From NCBI GenBank assembly GCA_903889245.1, contig CAISWQ010000065.1, positions 1 to 64,000 on the forward strand: 64,000 bases of DNA. The letters are read 5' to 3'. Source of the DNA: an uncultured Lentisphaerota bacterium (lineage in GTDB: Bacteria > Verrucomicrobiota > Kiritimatiellia > CAIQIC01). Within the stretch, counting starts at the first letter, position 1. Each line of letters begins with the position of its first letter. Positions 19,345 to 28,640 of the stretch are shown here, one piece after another. Under the pieces are notes generated by a model. That model was not told the origin of the DNA. It did no database searches and worked only from the letters and a program-made list of their open reading frames with translations. The position numbers and the translations under genes are program-made.

Positions 19345-19559
19345 CGCCGGGTCGGTGACCCGGCCTACAATCTTGTTGTAGGCCGCGTGACCTCACGCGG
19401 CGTCAGTCCGCGGCCGTTTCCAAGGCTTGGAAAAATCTGGCCGGAATTTTCCAAGCCTTGGAAAACCGTGACGGAAATTTTCCAAGCCCTGGAAAATTTT
19501 CCGCGGGAATTTCCAATCCTTGGAAAAACCATGGAGCCAGCTTTCCAATCCTTGGAAAA
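19345..19559. repeat. composite repeat copy 1 (58 bp, not in a gene) plus five dyads
   Basis: The composite (19345-19402) has the three inverted repeats CCGGGTC/GACCCGG, CCTACA/TGTAGG and CCGCGTGA/TCACGCGG. Five dyads follow between 19417 and 19559, ending just before the AGGAG of the next gene. This is the only composite in the window outside a reading frame, and its 58-bp length does not fit the 62/65/68 series of the coding copies. The stretch fills the 282-bp gap between the two operons. Confidence 0.9.
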
Positions 19560-19571
19560 CAGGAGTTGAAG

Positions 19572-21038
19572 ATGAAAATAATTCTGTTGTCGGTGTTGGC
19601 GTTAATCGGCGTGGCGGCGGCGCAGGTGCTCGACACCTCGGAGACGCGCGTGCAGACGACGCTCGAGCCGCAGCTCAAACGGATCGGGACGCTCACGCCG
19701 CGCAGCGTTGGCGAGATCGCGGGCCAGAACTGGTGGCTCGGCTGCGAGACGCTCGACCGCGGCTTCGCGTGCTGGGATTCCTACAAGGATTATCTCGCGC
19801 CGCTCGGCATCAAGCGCATCCGCCTGCAGGGCGGCTGGGCGACGACCGAGCGCGAGCAGGGCAAATATGACTGGCGCTGGCTGGACCGGATCATTGACGA
19901 CGCGCGCAGCCGCGGCCTGGAAATTTTCCTCCAGACCAACTACGGCAATCCGGTCTATCCCGGCGGCGGCGGGCGGCATCTCTCCGGCGGTTTCCCGACC
20001 GCGCCCGAGGCGTGGGCCGCGTGGGACAAGTGGGTCGAGGCGATGGTGACGCGCTACAAGGACAAGGTGCGCGACTGGGAGATGTGGAACGAGCCCGATG
20101 GAAATAAAAATCACACGCCGGAGATGGTCGCCGACCTCGACATCCGCACGGCGGAGATCATCAAGCGCGTGATCCCCAGCGCCCGCATCGCGGGCGGTGT
20201 GCTGTGCGGGCCGAAGGTCGCGTTCGCGGAAGGCTGGCTCAAGCGCGTCACGGAACTGAAGAAGGAGGCGCTGTTTCATTGGTTCATCTACCACGGCTAC
20301 ACGCGCAATCCCGACGAGAAGCATTATGACGAGGTCGAGAAGCTCAAGGCGGTGTTCAAGCAGTACGCGCCGCACATCAAGCTGTGGCAGGGCGAGGCGG
20401 GCACGCAGTCGGAGTTCTGCCTCGGCGGCGCACTCTCGAAGTATCCGTGGACCGAGCTGACACAGGCGAAGTGGGACACGCGCCGGATGCTCGGAGACCT
20501 CGGGCACGACGTGGAGTCGCTGGTCTTCTCCATCGCCGATCTCGACTACAACCGCTGGGACGGCTACCGCCTCGGCGACATGGACCGCTACGGGCTGGTG
20601 AAGACCGACAAGCAGTACCGCCTGCTCAAGGTGAAGCCGGCCTACTACGCGGTGCAGAACATCGTCGCCGTGTTCGATGACACGCTCGCGCGCGTGCCGG
20701 ATTATCCGTGCGCAGTCGAGTGCGCGAAGCCGGTCGCGTGCTACGCCTACCGGAAGAAGCAGGGCGGCCAGCAACTACTGGCGTTCTGGGACAAGAGCAG
20801 CGTGCCCTCGAACGGCAACGAGACGGTGAGCGCGACCTTCACCATCGCGAAAGGCGCGTTCAGCGAGCCGGTCTGGGTGGACGTGATCACCGGTGGCATC
20901 TTCGAGATTCCGCCGGAGAAAGTCCTCGTTGAAGGCGAGCAGGTGACCTTCAAGGACATCCCGGTCTATGATGCGCCGGCGCTGATCGGCGACAAGCGGC
21001 TCTTCCTGAAACCCGTCAACGGAGGGACCACGCCATGA
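19572..21038 (+). CDS. exported clan GH-A glycoside hydrolase (GH39-like)
   Basis: 488 residues. MKIILLSVLALIGVAAAQ is a Sec signal peptide; AGGAG at 19561-19565 supports ATG 19572. The TIM-barrel domain has IKRIRLQGGW, acid/base Glu174 in MWNEPD and nucleophile Glu275 in WQGEAGT, the usual clan-A pair on strands 4 and 7. A beta-rich C-terminal domain follows (about 390-488). It is a paralogue of the central part of the 880-residue protein at 32624. Beta-xylosidase or related retaining activity is plausible; the substrate is unknown. Its stop overlaps the next ATG. Confidence 0.82.
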   Translation: MKIILLSVLALIGVAAAQVLDTSETRVQTTLEPQLKRIGTLTPRSVGEIAGQNWWLGCETLDRGFACWDSYKDYLAPLGIKRIRLQGGWATTEREQGKYDWRWLDRIIDDARSRGLEIFLQTNYGNPVYPGGGGRHLSGGFPTAPEAWAAWDKWVEAMVTRYKDKVRDWEMWNEPDGNKNHTPEMVADLDIRTAEIIKRVIPSARIAGGVLCGPKVAFAEGWLKRVTELKKEALFHWFIYHGYTRNPDEKHYDEVEKLKAVFKQYAPHIKLWQGEAGTQSEFCLGGALSKYPWTELTQAKWDTRRMLGDLGHDVESLVFSIADLDYNRWDGYRLGDMDRYGLVKTDKQYRLLKVKPAYYAVQNIVAVFDDTLARVPDYPCAVECAKPVACYAYRKKQGGQQLLAFWDKSSVPSNGNETVSATFTIAKGAFSEPVWVDVITGGIFEIPPEKVLVEGEQVTFKDIPVYDAPALIGDKRLFLKPVNGGTTP

Positions 21039-22291
21039 CAACACAACAGGGACTGACCCGCCGTCGCTTTCTCGCCGGCACCACGCTGGCGGCCGGCGGT
21101 CTGATGATGTCGCGCACGCGGGCCGAGGCTACGGCAGCTATGCCGTTCGCGTACCGGCTGGGGCCGGCGGACCGCTACATTGACTCGCAGCGCGGCAGCA
21201 AGGCGTTCGCCTACTCCGAGGGGCAGCTTCATCTCTCCGAGGATTGCGGGCGCACATGGCCGCATCGGCTCGCGTTCGCGGACGCAAAGCGGATCACCTT
21301 CAGCCATATCCTGAAGAACGGAAACATCCTCTTCGCCACCGGCAACCAGCTTTTCTTGAGCACGGACTCGCTCAAAAGCTGCCGGCCCATCACCGTCAGG
21401 AAGCCGGACGGCTCCGCACTGACGCCGCACACGCCGCAGAACGCGGCGCATACCGGCTGGTATTTCCACACGCTGCCGGGCGTCGTGTCGTGGGACGTGA
21501 ACGGCAAGGAGATGATGGTGTGGGGCAACTATTGCAATGTGCTCGGCGGCGCGACGCCGGTCCACATCTACTACTCGACCGACAGCGGGCAGACGGTGAA
21601 GATCGCGTACGCCTTCGGCCAGAACCCGCACTTCCGCGACAACGGTTCGCCGGGCGGCGGCAAGACCGGTACGCTGCTGGGTAATCCGGATTGTCCCGTG
21701 CTGTGCCGCCACGTCCACACGGTGGCCTACAATCCGGCGGAGAACGCGTTCTATGCCTGTACCGGCGATCTCGACCGTGGCGCGGGCCACGAGTGTCACT
21801 GGCTGCGCGGCGTCTACGATGAAGTGAAGGATGCGTGGCAATGGAAGGTGCTGATCTCCACGATTTCCAACTCGCGCTTTAAGTCCGGCGGCATCACGTT
21901 CGCCGGCGGCAAGCTCTACTGGGCCAGCGACGCCAACGGCCCGCTCGAGGGCGCGGCAGAACATGACCGCGGCATCTTCTGCTGCGACCCAGCCGACCTC
22001 ACGCGCCCGGAGAAGCATACGCGGCTGTTCAACCCGCAGGTCGAGTCCGGCATCATGCACATCCAGGATGGCCTGATCGTGGCCGCCCACTGCGCGCCCG
22101 CCTCGCCGCTGAACACAGGCCTGATTGTCTCGACCGACATGGGCCAGACGTGGGCGCAACATGACCTCAAGGAATTCGGCAAGCGCTCGCCCGCCCGCAT
22201 CCACGAAAAGAACAGTGATGGCTGGCTCCGGATGGACCTGCGCTCGGGCTGGATTCAGCAGGCGGAAGTTCTGTTCATCAAGCCGAAGTGA
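21035..22291 (+). CDS. Tat-exported sialidase/BNR-type beta-propeller protein
   Basis: 418 residues. LTRRRFLAGTTLAAGG is a canonical twin-arginine signal at residues 7-22. Asp-box-like turns (LSEDCGRTWPH, STDSGQTVK, STDMGQTWA) mark a sialidase-like six-bladed propeller. The arginine triad of true sialidases is not obvious, so the substrate and even catalysis are open. It overlaps the preceding GH gene by 4 bp, so both are probably made together. Confidence 0.75.
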   Translation: MTTQQGLTRRRFLAGTTLAAGGLMMSRTRAEATAAMPFAYRLGPADRYIDSQRGSKAFAYSEGQLHLSEDCGRTWPHRLAFADAKRITFSHILKNGNILFATGNQLFLSTDSLKSCRPITVRKPDGSALTPHTPQNAAHTGWYFHTLPGVVSWDVNGKEMMVWGNYCNVLGGATPVHIYYSTDSGQTVKIAYAFGQNPHFRDNGSPGGGKTGTLLGNPDCPVLCRHVHTVAYNPAENAFYACTGDLDRGAGHECHWLRGVYDEVKDAWQWKVLISTISNSRFKSGGITFAGGKLYWASDANGPLEGAAEHDRGIFCCDPADLTRPEKHTRLFNPQVESGIMHIQDGLIVAAHCAPASPLNTGLIVSTDMGQTWAQHDLKEFGKRSPARIHEKNSDGWLRMDLRSGWIQQAEVLFIKPK

Positions 22292-22300
22292 GGAAGAACC

Positions 22301-23539
22301 ATGATGCCAACGGCCAAGGTTATTTTTATCTGCGCCGCCGCCGCCACGTTCACGGTGGCCGCGGAAGCCGCGGAGCTGAAGTTCGCTTTCCCCGCCGGCG
22401 CGCCGCAGCCGGCCTATGAGGCCAAGCGCGGTTCGGGCTTTCTGGTCGCGGCCGCGCCCAACACACCCGCGATTTTCGCGGCGGATGTTGCGGAGGGTAA
22501 CTACGATGTGACCATCCGGTTCGGCAATGCCACCGCCGCGACGCGGACCACGATCAAGGCCGAGTCGCGCAGGCTGATGCTGAAGGACGTGGCAACGAAA
22601 CCCGGCCAGTTCGTGACGCGCACCTTCACGGTCAACGTGCGCAAACCCACCATCGCGTCGCTGAACAGCCGCGAGAAAGGTCCGCCGCCCACGCCCGACT
22701 GGGACGAACACCTCACGCTGGAATTCAACGGGCCGCATCCCGGCGTCGCGTCGCTGGAGATTGCGCCGGCCAGGGATGCGCTCACGGTCTTCATTGCAGG
22801 CGATTCCACGGTGACTGACCAGCGGCACGAGCCGTATGCCGGCTGGGGCCAGATGCTGCCGTGCTTCTTTGAGCGCGGCGTTGGCATCTCGAACCAGGCG
22901 GAGTCGGGGCTGGCGCTCTCCTCGTTCGAGCACCAGAAGCGGCTGGAGAAAATTATGAGCCTGCTGAAGCCGGGCGATTACGTGCTCATCCAGTTTGGTC
23001 ACAACGACCAGAAGGACAAGCGCGCCGGCGCCGGGCCGTTCACCACCTACAAGGCGGCGCTCAAGCGTTTTGTGGCGGTGATCCGCGCCAAGGGCGGCCT
23101 GCCGGTGCTGGTGACCTCGATGGAGCGGCGACGCTTCGACGAGGCCGGCAAGCCGACGCCAACCTTGAAGGATTATGCCGAGGCCGTCCGCCAGGTCGGC
23201 TCCGAGGAGCAGGCGCCGGTGATCGACTTGAACGCGATGAGCTTGAAGTTTTACGCGGCGCTCGGCCCGGAGAAATCCACGCAGGCGTTTGTCTTCTATC
23301 CGCCGAAAACTTTTCCCGGCCAGGACAAGGAACTGAAGGACAACACGCATCACAACGCCTACGGCGCCTATGAACTCGCGCGCTGCGTGGTCGAGGGCCT
23401 CAAGGCGCAGGTGCCCGTGCTGGCCGCGCATCTGGTCAAGGATGCCGGCGCGTTCGATCCGGCCAAGCCCGATGCGCCGGAGCAGGTCGCAATTCCCGCG
23501 AGCGCGAGCACCGCGACGGAAAAGCCGGCGGGTAATTGA
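22301..23539 (+). CDS. exported SGNH esterase, rhamnogalacturonan acetylesterase-like (CE12)
   Basis: 412 residues with an N-terminal signal (IFICAAAATFTVAAEAAE). Residues 25-155 form a galactose-binding-like beta domain. The SGNH domain has catalytic Ser in FIAGDSTVTDQ, Asn in FGHNDQKD and the Asp/His pair in DNTHHNAYGAYELA, the pattern of CE12 rhamnogalacturonan and xylan acetylesterases. It would remove O-acetyl groups from polysaccharide outside the cytoplasm. The C-terminal tail is low-complexity Ala/Pro/Ser. Confidence 0.86.
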   Translation: MMPTAKVIFICAAAATFTVAAEAAELKFAFPAGAPQPAYEAKRGSGFLVAAAPNTPAIFAADVAEGNYDVTIRFGNATAATRTTIKAESRRLMLKDVATKPGQFVTRTFTVNVRKPTIASLNSREKGPPPTPDWDEHLTLEFNGPHPGVASLEIAPARDALTVFIAGDSTVTDQRHEPYAGWGQMLPCFFERGVGISNQAESGLALSSFEHQKRLEKIMSLLKPGDYVLIQFGHNDQKDKRAGAGPFTTYKAALKRFVAVIRAKGGLPVLVTSMERRRFDEAGKPTPTLKDYAEAVRQVGSEEQAPVIDLNAMSLKFYAALGPEKSTQAFVFYPPKTFPGQDKELKDNTHHNAYGAYELARCVVEGLKAQVPVLAAHLVKDAGAFDPAKPDAPEQVAIPASASTATEKPAGN

Positions 23540-23543
23540 ACGG

Positions 23544-23560
23544 TTTCCAAGGTTTGGAAT
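23544..23560. repeat. single dyad repeat between two esterase genes
   Basis: TTTCCAAGGTTTGGAA sits in the 35-bp gap, five bases after the CE12 stop and just before the GAAAGGA ribosome site of the next gene. Confidence 0.75.
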
Positions 23561-23574
23561 TTGAAAGGACGATC

Positions 23575-25434
23575 ATGAACATGCGATGGCTGGTGGCGGC
23601 GCTGATGTTGGTTGGCGGCGTGCGTGCGGCGGATTTCTATCAGGTGCGCGGCGGGATTCCGAACGCCCAGTATTTTTTGAAGAACGACAAGGTGGGCAAC
23701 CAGTACCAGTTCTATATCGGCAACTCGGTGCTGGCGGGCACCGGCCTCAAGGATGCGAACCTGCGCTACTCGGCACAGATGGTGAAGAGCTTCAAGAAAT
23801 ATTTCCCGCAGGCGGGCATCCATGAGACGCGGCACATGCAGCCGGGCGGGAGCTGGTTTGGCCTCTATCGCGTCAGCAAGGGCCAGGCGGTGTTCGGCGA
23901 GGTGATCGCGAGCGGCTATCTGGCGATCCTCGATTTCGCCGCCGATGATCGCAGTGTGCCGGTCGAGCAGGCTCAGCTCTCGCTCGAAGGGCTCGTGCGG
24001 CAGATCAGGCTCTATCGCCCGACGCACAGCGAGATGCTGCTCTACACGCTGACGCCGGAGATGCTCGCGGACTATCGCGCGGGCAAAACGCCGGACTACA
24101 TCAAGGCCGGCGAGCAGATCGCCGACCACTACGGCATCCCGAGCGTGAACCTCGCACAATATGCGGCGCAGAAGATCATCGCCGGCGAGATCGCCTTCGA
24201 GAAGTTTTCTGCCGATGGCCTCAACCCGACCGATGCCGGCGCGAAGATCTATGGCGACGCCATCGCGAAATTTGTGGACGCGCTGATGACCGCCTATCCC
24301 GTGCCGGACAAACCCGTGAACTATAAGTTGCCACCGCCACTGTTCCCGCAGACCGATGACAACGGCCGCATCATCGCCTACGAGGATCCGCAGGTGAAGC
24401 AGTCCGGCCACTGGCAGCCGGGGCAAGCGAGCCCGATCGGTCCGTTCCGGCACGTGCTCGTCTCGTCGGAAAAAGGCGCGTCGCTGTCGCTCAAGTTCAA
24501 AGGCTCGGAGATCGGCCTTATTGACGTGGTGGATAAGGACAGCGCCGCGCTCGAATTTTCCGTGGATGGCGCACCGCTCCAGAAGCTCGCCGTACCTAAG
24601 GATGTGGCCGCACCGACGATGCGGCCGGTGTCGCTCGCGAAGAACCTCGACCGGAAAGTGGAGCACGAAATTATTCTCAAGGTGGCCTCGGCTGGCACAG
24701 CGCGGATGGGCGGCTACCTGCTCAACGGCACGGTCGCCGACGCGTTCGCCGGGATGGACACGCTGCAAAAGATTGACGCGATCTACGCGGCGATGGATCC
24801 GCTCAAGTTCCAGCCGCCCGCCGGCCGCTTCGCCAACATCCCGAAGACGATGCAAAAGCTGCGCGAAGGTGGCGAGCTGCGGATGGTTCTGCTGGGCGAT
24901 AGCATCATGGGCAACACCTCCGGCTCGCAGTTCGAGCTGCTGCTGATGCGCGCCTATCCCAAGTGCAAGCTCATCAAGATTCCCTCGCTGCGCAGCTCGA
25001 CCGGCTGCAAATATTACAAGGAGGAGAACCGCGTGCAGGACTACGTGCTCAAGCACCATCCCGACCTGCTCGTCATCGGCGGCATCTCCAACGGCGGCGA
25101 CGCCGAGGCCGTGCGGTCGGTGATCCAGCAGGTGCGCGCGCAGCAGCCGGGCGTCGAGGTGCTGCTGCTGACGCCGGTCTTCGGCGCGATGCGCGATGAG
25201 CACATCAAGACCTTCACGCGCGAGATAGACACGACGAAGCCGAACTTCCGCTGGAACATGCAGAAGGTCGCCGCCGAGGAGCAGTGCGCGTTCTTCGATA
25301 TGACCGGCCCGTGGTGGGCCTACATCCAGCAAAGCGGCAAAACCTACGGCTGGTTCATGGGCGACGCCGTCCACGCCAACGCCCGCGGCTGCCAGATCAT
25401 CGGCCGCCTGCTGGAAAGCTGGTTCAAGGAATAA
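23575..25434 (+). CDS. exported double-SGNH hydrolase-like protein
   Basis: 619 residues from ATG 23575 (RBS AAAGGAC), signal MNMRWLVAALMLVGGVRAA. The first SGNH-like half keeps the fold cues (YQFYIGNSVLAGTGL, DGLNPTDAGAKIYGDAI), but its GDS motif has become IGNS. A middle beta domain (about 260-400) follows. The second half is an intact SGNH domain (VLLGDSIMGNT, VIGGISNGGD, DAVHANARGCQII). The N-terminal half may bind rather than cut. An acetyl-esterase role fits the neighbouring CE12 gene. Confidence 0.75.
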   Translation: MNMRWLVAALMLVGGVRAADFYQVRGGIPNAQYFLKNDKVGNQYQFYIGNSVLAGTGLKDANLRYSAQMVKSFKKYFPQAGIHETRHMQPGGSWFGLYRVSKGQAVFGEVIASGYLAILDFAADDRSVPVEQAQLSLEGLVRQIRLYRPTHSEMLLYTLTPEMLADYRAGKTPDYIKAGEQIADHYGIPSVNLAQYAAQKIIAGEIAFEKFSADGLNPTDAGAKIYGDAIAKFVDALMTAYPVPDKPVNYKLPPPLFPQTDDNGRIIAYEDPQVKQSGHWQPGQASPIGPFRHVLVSSEKGASLSLKFKGSEIGLIDVVDKDSAALEFSVDGAPLQKLAVPKDVAAPTMRPVSLAKNLDRKVEHEIILKVASAGTARMGGYLLNGTVADAFAGMDTLQKIDAIYAAMDPLKFQPPAGRFANIPKTMQKLREGGELRMVLLGDSIMGNTSGSQFELLLMRAYPKCKLIKIPSLRSSTGCKYYKEENRVQDYVLKHHPDLLVIGGISNGGDAEAVRSVIQQVRAQQPGVEVLLLTPVFGAMRDEHIKTFTREIDTTKPNFRWNMQKVAAEEQCAFFDMTGPWWAYIQQSGKTYGWFMGDAVHANARGCQIIGRLLESWFKE

Positions 25435-25467
25435 GGCGGGTGGGCCACCATTGATGAAGGCAGAAAA

Positions 25468-27426
25468 ATGAAAGCAGCAGATTCATCGCGCCGGGTCGGA
25501 GACCCGGCCTACAGTGCGGTCCAGTTTGGTTGTAGGCCGCGTGACCTCACGCGGCGGCGTTTTCCAAGGCTTGGAAAAGTTCGCGGTCTTTTTTCCAAGC
25601 CTTGGAAAAATCGGGTCCGAAATTTCCAAGGCTTGGAAAGCATGCAGGCGCTCGTCTGGGCCGGCTGGCTCTGGTGCGCTGCCGTGCAGGCACCGGCGGC
25701 GAACGTCGAGGTGAGCTGCACGTTCACGAACGGGAGCGTGGAGAAGAAGACGCTGCCGCTGGAGGCGCAGGGCGAGGTGCTGCGCTTCCGCTGGCAGGCG
25801 GCGGAGGTGCCGGCCGGGCTGAAGCACGTGGAGGTGCGCGCCGACTTTGCGACGGCGCGGACGGGCGAGGACGGCTACTTCGTCATGCCGAACGGCTTCC
25901 TCGGCACTTTTCACGAGCGCAACGGCGAGCAGTCGCTTTCGTCGAGCTGCATGCCGATCTTCGGAATGCAGACGCCGCGCGCCACGTTCGTCGCCATCGT
26001 CACCGGGCTGCCCCACGAATACACGCTCGTCGCGCGCGCCAGGGATGGCGTCTACACGCTCTTCCCGCGCTTCGTGCTGGATGGACGCAAGCCGCACGCG
26101 GATCTCGCGATCGATTTCCATCTGCTTACGGGCGCGGAGGCGACCTACGCGGGGATGGCGCGCGTCTATCGCCGGTTCCAACTCGACCGCCACGCCTGCG
26201 TGCCGCTGAAGGAGCGGATGCTGGCGCACCCCGAGCTCGCCTACGCGGCGCAGGCGCCGGAGATTCGCATCCGCATGGGCTGGAAGCCCGCGCCCAGCCC
26301 CGTCGAGGAGCAGACGCCGGCGACCGAGCCGCCGATGAAGGTCGCCGTCACGTTCGACCGCGCCGGGGAAATTTTGGACGAATGCAAGCGGCGGGGCATC
26401 GAGCGCGCGGAGTTTTGTCTCGTGGGCTGGAACCAGAAGGGCCACGACGGCCGCTATCCGCAGCTCTTCCCGGTCGAGGCGGCGCTCGGCGGCGAGGCGC
26501 GGCTGCGCGCGCTGATCGCCAAGGCGCAGCAGCTCGGCTACCAGATCGTCTGCCACAACAACCACTCCGACGCCTACCACGTCGCCGACTGCTGGAATGA
26601 GGAGTTCGTCATCAAGAACCCCGATGGCTCGCTCTCGAAGAATGCGAGCTGGAGCGGCGGCCGGATGTATAACCTCTGCCCGCGCCGCGCGTGGGAGCTG
26701 TTCGCGCCGCGCGATCTGCGCGCGATTGCCGCGCTGGGCTTCCGCGGCGTGCACTACATTGATGTCCTCTCCATCGTGCGGCCGCGCGCCTGCTTTGATC
26801 CGCGCCATCCGCTCAACCCCGACGAATCGGCAGAGTGGCTCAACAAGATCATGGACGAGGCGCGCGCGGTCTTCGACGGCGTCGCTTCGGAAGGCCCGTT
26901 CGACTTCTGCTGCGGCCAGCTCGACTACGCGCTCTACGTCTCGTTCGGTCACATGACGAACATGCCGAAGCTGGTGGATCGCGTCGTGCCCCTCTGGCAG
27001 CTCGTCTATCACGGCATCATCATGAGCAATCCGTTCACCGACACGGCGAACTACACACTGAAAGGTGACGTCGCCCGGCTCAAGCTCGTCGAGTTCGGCG
27101 GCCGCCCGATGTTTTATTTCTATTCAAAATTTCTCGAGGGCAACAAGCAGTGGATGGGCGCCGAGGACCTGACCTGCGCCGACCAGCCCGCGCTCGCCGC
27201 CAGCGTCGCCAAGCTCAAGGCCGGCTACGACGAGTATGCCGCGCTCTGCCACCTGCAGACGCAGTTCATGGAGAACCACGAACAACTCGCGCCGGGCATC
27301 ACGCGCACGGCGTACTCCGATGGCACGGCGATCGTGTGCAACTATCGCGACACGGCGTTTGCCTTTGAGGGCAAGCAGGTGAAGCCTCACGACTATCTCA
27401 TCATCCCCGGAGGCGCTTTCCAATGA
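25468..27426 (+). CDS. exported putative glycoside hydrolase (DUF5696-like TIM barrel), repeat-derived N-terminus
   Basis: 652 residues from ATG 25468, which follows GATGAAGG. The first 58 residues are translated composite repeat plus three dyads (SRRVGDPAYS ... RPRDLTRRRFPRLGK, FSKPWK, FQGLE). The hydrophobic signal core then begins at an in-frame ATG (25642): MQALVWAGWLWCAAVQAPAA. That internal ATG is a real alternative start, with GGAAAG of the last dyad as its ribosome site. The mature protein has a beta domain, then a barrel with AEFCLVGWNQKGHDGRYPQLFP and YHGIIMSNPFTDTANY, reminiscent of DUF5696/GH101-like proteins. Its stop lies inside a dyad that also holds the next start. Confidence 0.72.
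   Translation: MKAADSSRRVGDPAYSAVQFGCRPRDLTRRRFPRLGKVRGLFSKPWKNRVRNFQGLESMQALVWAGWLWCAAVQAPAANVEVSCTFTNGSVEKKTLPLEAQGEVLRFRWQAAEVPAGLKHVEVRADFATARTGEDGYFVMPNGFLGTFHERNGEQSLSSSCMPIFGMQTPRATFVAIVTGLPHEYTLVARARDGVYTLFPRFVLDGRKPHADLAIDFHLLTGAEATYAGMARVYRRFQLDRHACVPLKERMLAHPELAYAAQAPEIRIRMGWKPAPSPVEEQTPATEPPMKVAVTFDRAGEILDECKRRGIERAEFCLVGWNQKGHDGRYPQLFPVEAALGGEARLRALIAKAQQLGYQIVCHNNHSDAYHVADCWNEEFVIKNPDGSLSKNASWSGGRMYNLCPRRAWELFAPRDLRAIAALGFRGVHYIDVLSIVRPRACFDPRHPLNPDESAEWLNKIMDEARAVFDGVASEGPFDFCCGQLDYALYVSFGHMTNMPKLVDRVVPLWQLVYHGIIMSNPFTDTANYTLKGDVARLKLVEFGGRPMFYFYSKFLEGNKQWMGAEDLTCADQPALAASVAKLKAGYDEYAALCHLQTQFMENHEQLAPGITRTAYSDGTAIVCNYRDTAFAFEGKQVKPHDYLIIPGGAFQ
25489..25639. repeat. composite repeat copy 2 (68 bp) plus three dyads, in frame
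   Basis: The composite spans 25489-25556; dyads lie at 25560-25578, 25589-25610 and 25623-25639. All are inside the open frame at 25468 and are read in three different phases (FPRLGK, FSKPWK, FQGLE) without a stop. Confidence 0.9.
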
Positions 27427-27580
27427 TTGGAAAAAATTTCGCGGAAATTTCCAAGCCTTGGAAAAATCCAGCCCCGGCTTTTCCAAGCCTTGGAATTCAG
27501 GCTGAACACTTCCCTCGCCGGGTCGGTGACCCGGCCTACAGCAACGGACTGCGTTGTAGGCCGCGTGACCTCACGCGGCG
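27417..27580. repeat. three dyads plus composite repeat copy 3 (65 bp), in frame
   Basis: The first dyad (27417-27433, CCAATGATTGG centre) contains the TGA of the previous gene and the ATG of the next. Further dyads lie at 27448-27466 and 27479-27495; the composite is 27516-27580. Confidence 0.9.
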
Positions 27581-28640
27581 GCAGATGCTCGGGACGGTAC
27601 TCGCCGCCGGTGCGCTGGCGCAGGGCTGCAAGAGTCCGGCGCCAACTGGCGCGAAGCCTGTCCTCGGCGATCCGCGCGTCCGGGGTCCGTTCCCGATTCT
27701 CTCCACGCCATTTTTGGCCTCGGGCGCCGTGGATTTCGACGTGCTGGCGCGGGAGGCGCAGTTCGTGGATTGGTGCGGCAGCCCCGGCATGATCTGGCCG
27801 CAGTCGGGCGACAGCGTGGACCTGCTCACGGTCGGGGAGAAACTGCGCGGCATGGAAGTGCTGGCCGCGGCGCTCCGGGGCCGGCGGTCAGCGCTGTGCC
27901 TCGGCGTGCAGGGCAAAGACACGGAGGAGATGCTCGTCTTCGCGAAGCACGCCGAGAAACTCGCGCCCGCGGCGCTCATCTCGCGACCGCCGGACTCGGG
28001 GAAAACGGAGGACGACCTGCGCCGGTACTGGCGCGCGCTGGCGGGCGTCGCGCAGCGGCCGGTGATCATCCAGACCTCCGGCGGCGTCGCGTACAAGGGG
28101 CCGGCGCCCTCGACCAAGCTGTTGATCGAACTCGCGCGGGAGTCGCCGCACTTCGGCTACGTCAAGGAAGAGACGGCGCCCGTGGTGCCCAACATGAAGG
28201 AGCTGCTCGCGGCCCGGCCGGTGATCAAGCGCGTCTTCAGCGCGATGGGCGGGTTCGGCTGGCTCTATGAGGCGCGCGTGGGTTCGGAGGGCCTGATCAC
28301 CGAGCGCGCGGTCTATGCCGATCTGCTGGCGCGCATCTGGGAGCTGATGCAAAGCGGCTCCGACTCCGCCGCGCTGAACGACGCGTTCAGCAAATTCCTG
28401 CTGATGCTGAACCTCAAGGAGACGATCCCCGGTAACCAGTTGCGCGGGTTCCACCTCTATGTCTGGAAAAAACGCGGCGTGTTCAAAAACCTGCTGTCGC
28501 GCGCCTACGGCCCGAAGAACAGCGTGCCGCCACAGCCGGTCGTGACGGAGCAGTCGCTCTCGCAGGAGGACGTCGCCGAGATCGAGCGCCGGTTCGCGGC
28601 GCTGCAGCCCTACCTGAAGCCGGGTTCGCCATTTTTATGA
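27423..28640 (+). CDS. exported DapA/NanA-family aldolase-like lipoprotein with repeat-derived N-terminus
   Basis: 405 residues. ATG 27423 overlaps the preceding stop. The first 47 residues are translated dyads and composite; they run straight into LTRRQMLGTVLAAGALAQGC, a Tat-type signal with a lipobox (AQGC), so the protein is probably a Tat-exported lipoprotein. The body is a dihydrodipicolinate synthase/N-acetylneuraminate lyase-type barrel with RGPFPILSTPF at the start and a Schiff-base Lys248 in FGYVKEET. Exported members of this cytoplasmic family are unusual. The reaction would be aldol cleavage or condensation of a keto acid; the substrate is unknown. An ATG at 27585 is an alternative start. 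Confidence 0.78.
   Translation: MIGKNFAEISKPWKNPAPAFPSLGIQAEHFPRRVGDPAYSNGLRCRPRDLTRRQMLGTVLAAGALAQGCKSPAPTGAKPVLGDPRVRGPFPILSTPFLASGAVDFDVLAREAQFVDWCGSPGMIWPQSGDSVDLLTVGEKLRGMEVLAAALRGRRSALCLGVQGKDTEEMLVFAKHAEKLAPAALISRPPDSGKTEDDLRRYWRALAGVAQRPVIIQTSGGVAYKGPAPSTKLLIELARESPHFGYVKEETAPVVPNMKELLAARPVIKRVFSAMGGFGWLYEARVGSEGLITERAVYADLLARIWELMQSGSDSAALNDAFSKFLLMLNLKETIPGNQLRGFHLYVWKKRGVFKNLLSRAYGPKNSVPPQPVVTEQSLSQEDVAEIERRFAALQPYLKPGSPFL

Noticed and set aside
20966-23431. 821-codon antisense frame, and similar long frames at 32555-35020, 38579-41104 and 2732-4600
   Set aside because: All overlap strong genes with clear catalytic motifs; their length comes from the third-position GC bias.
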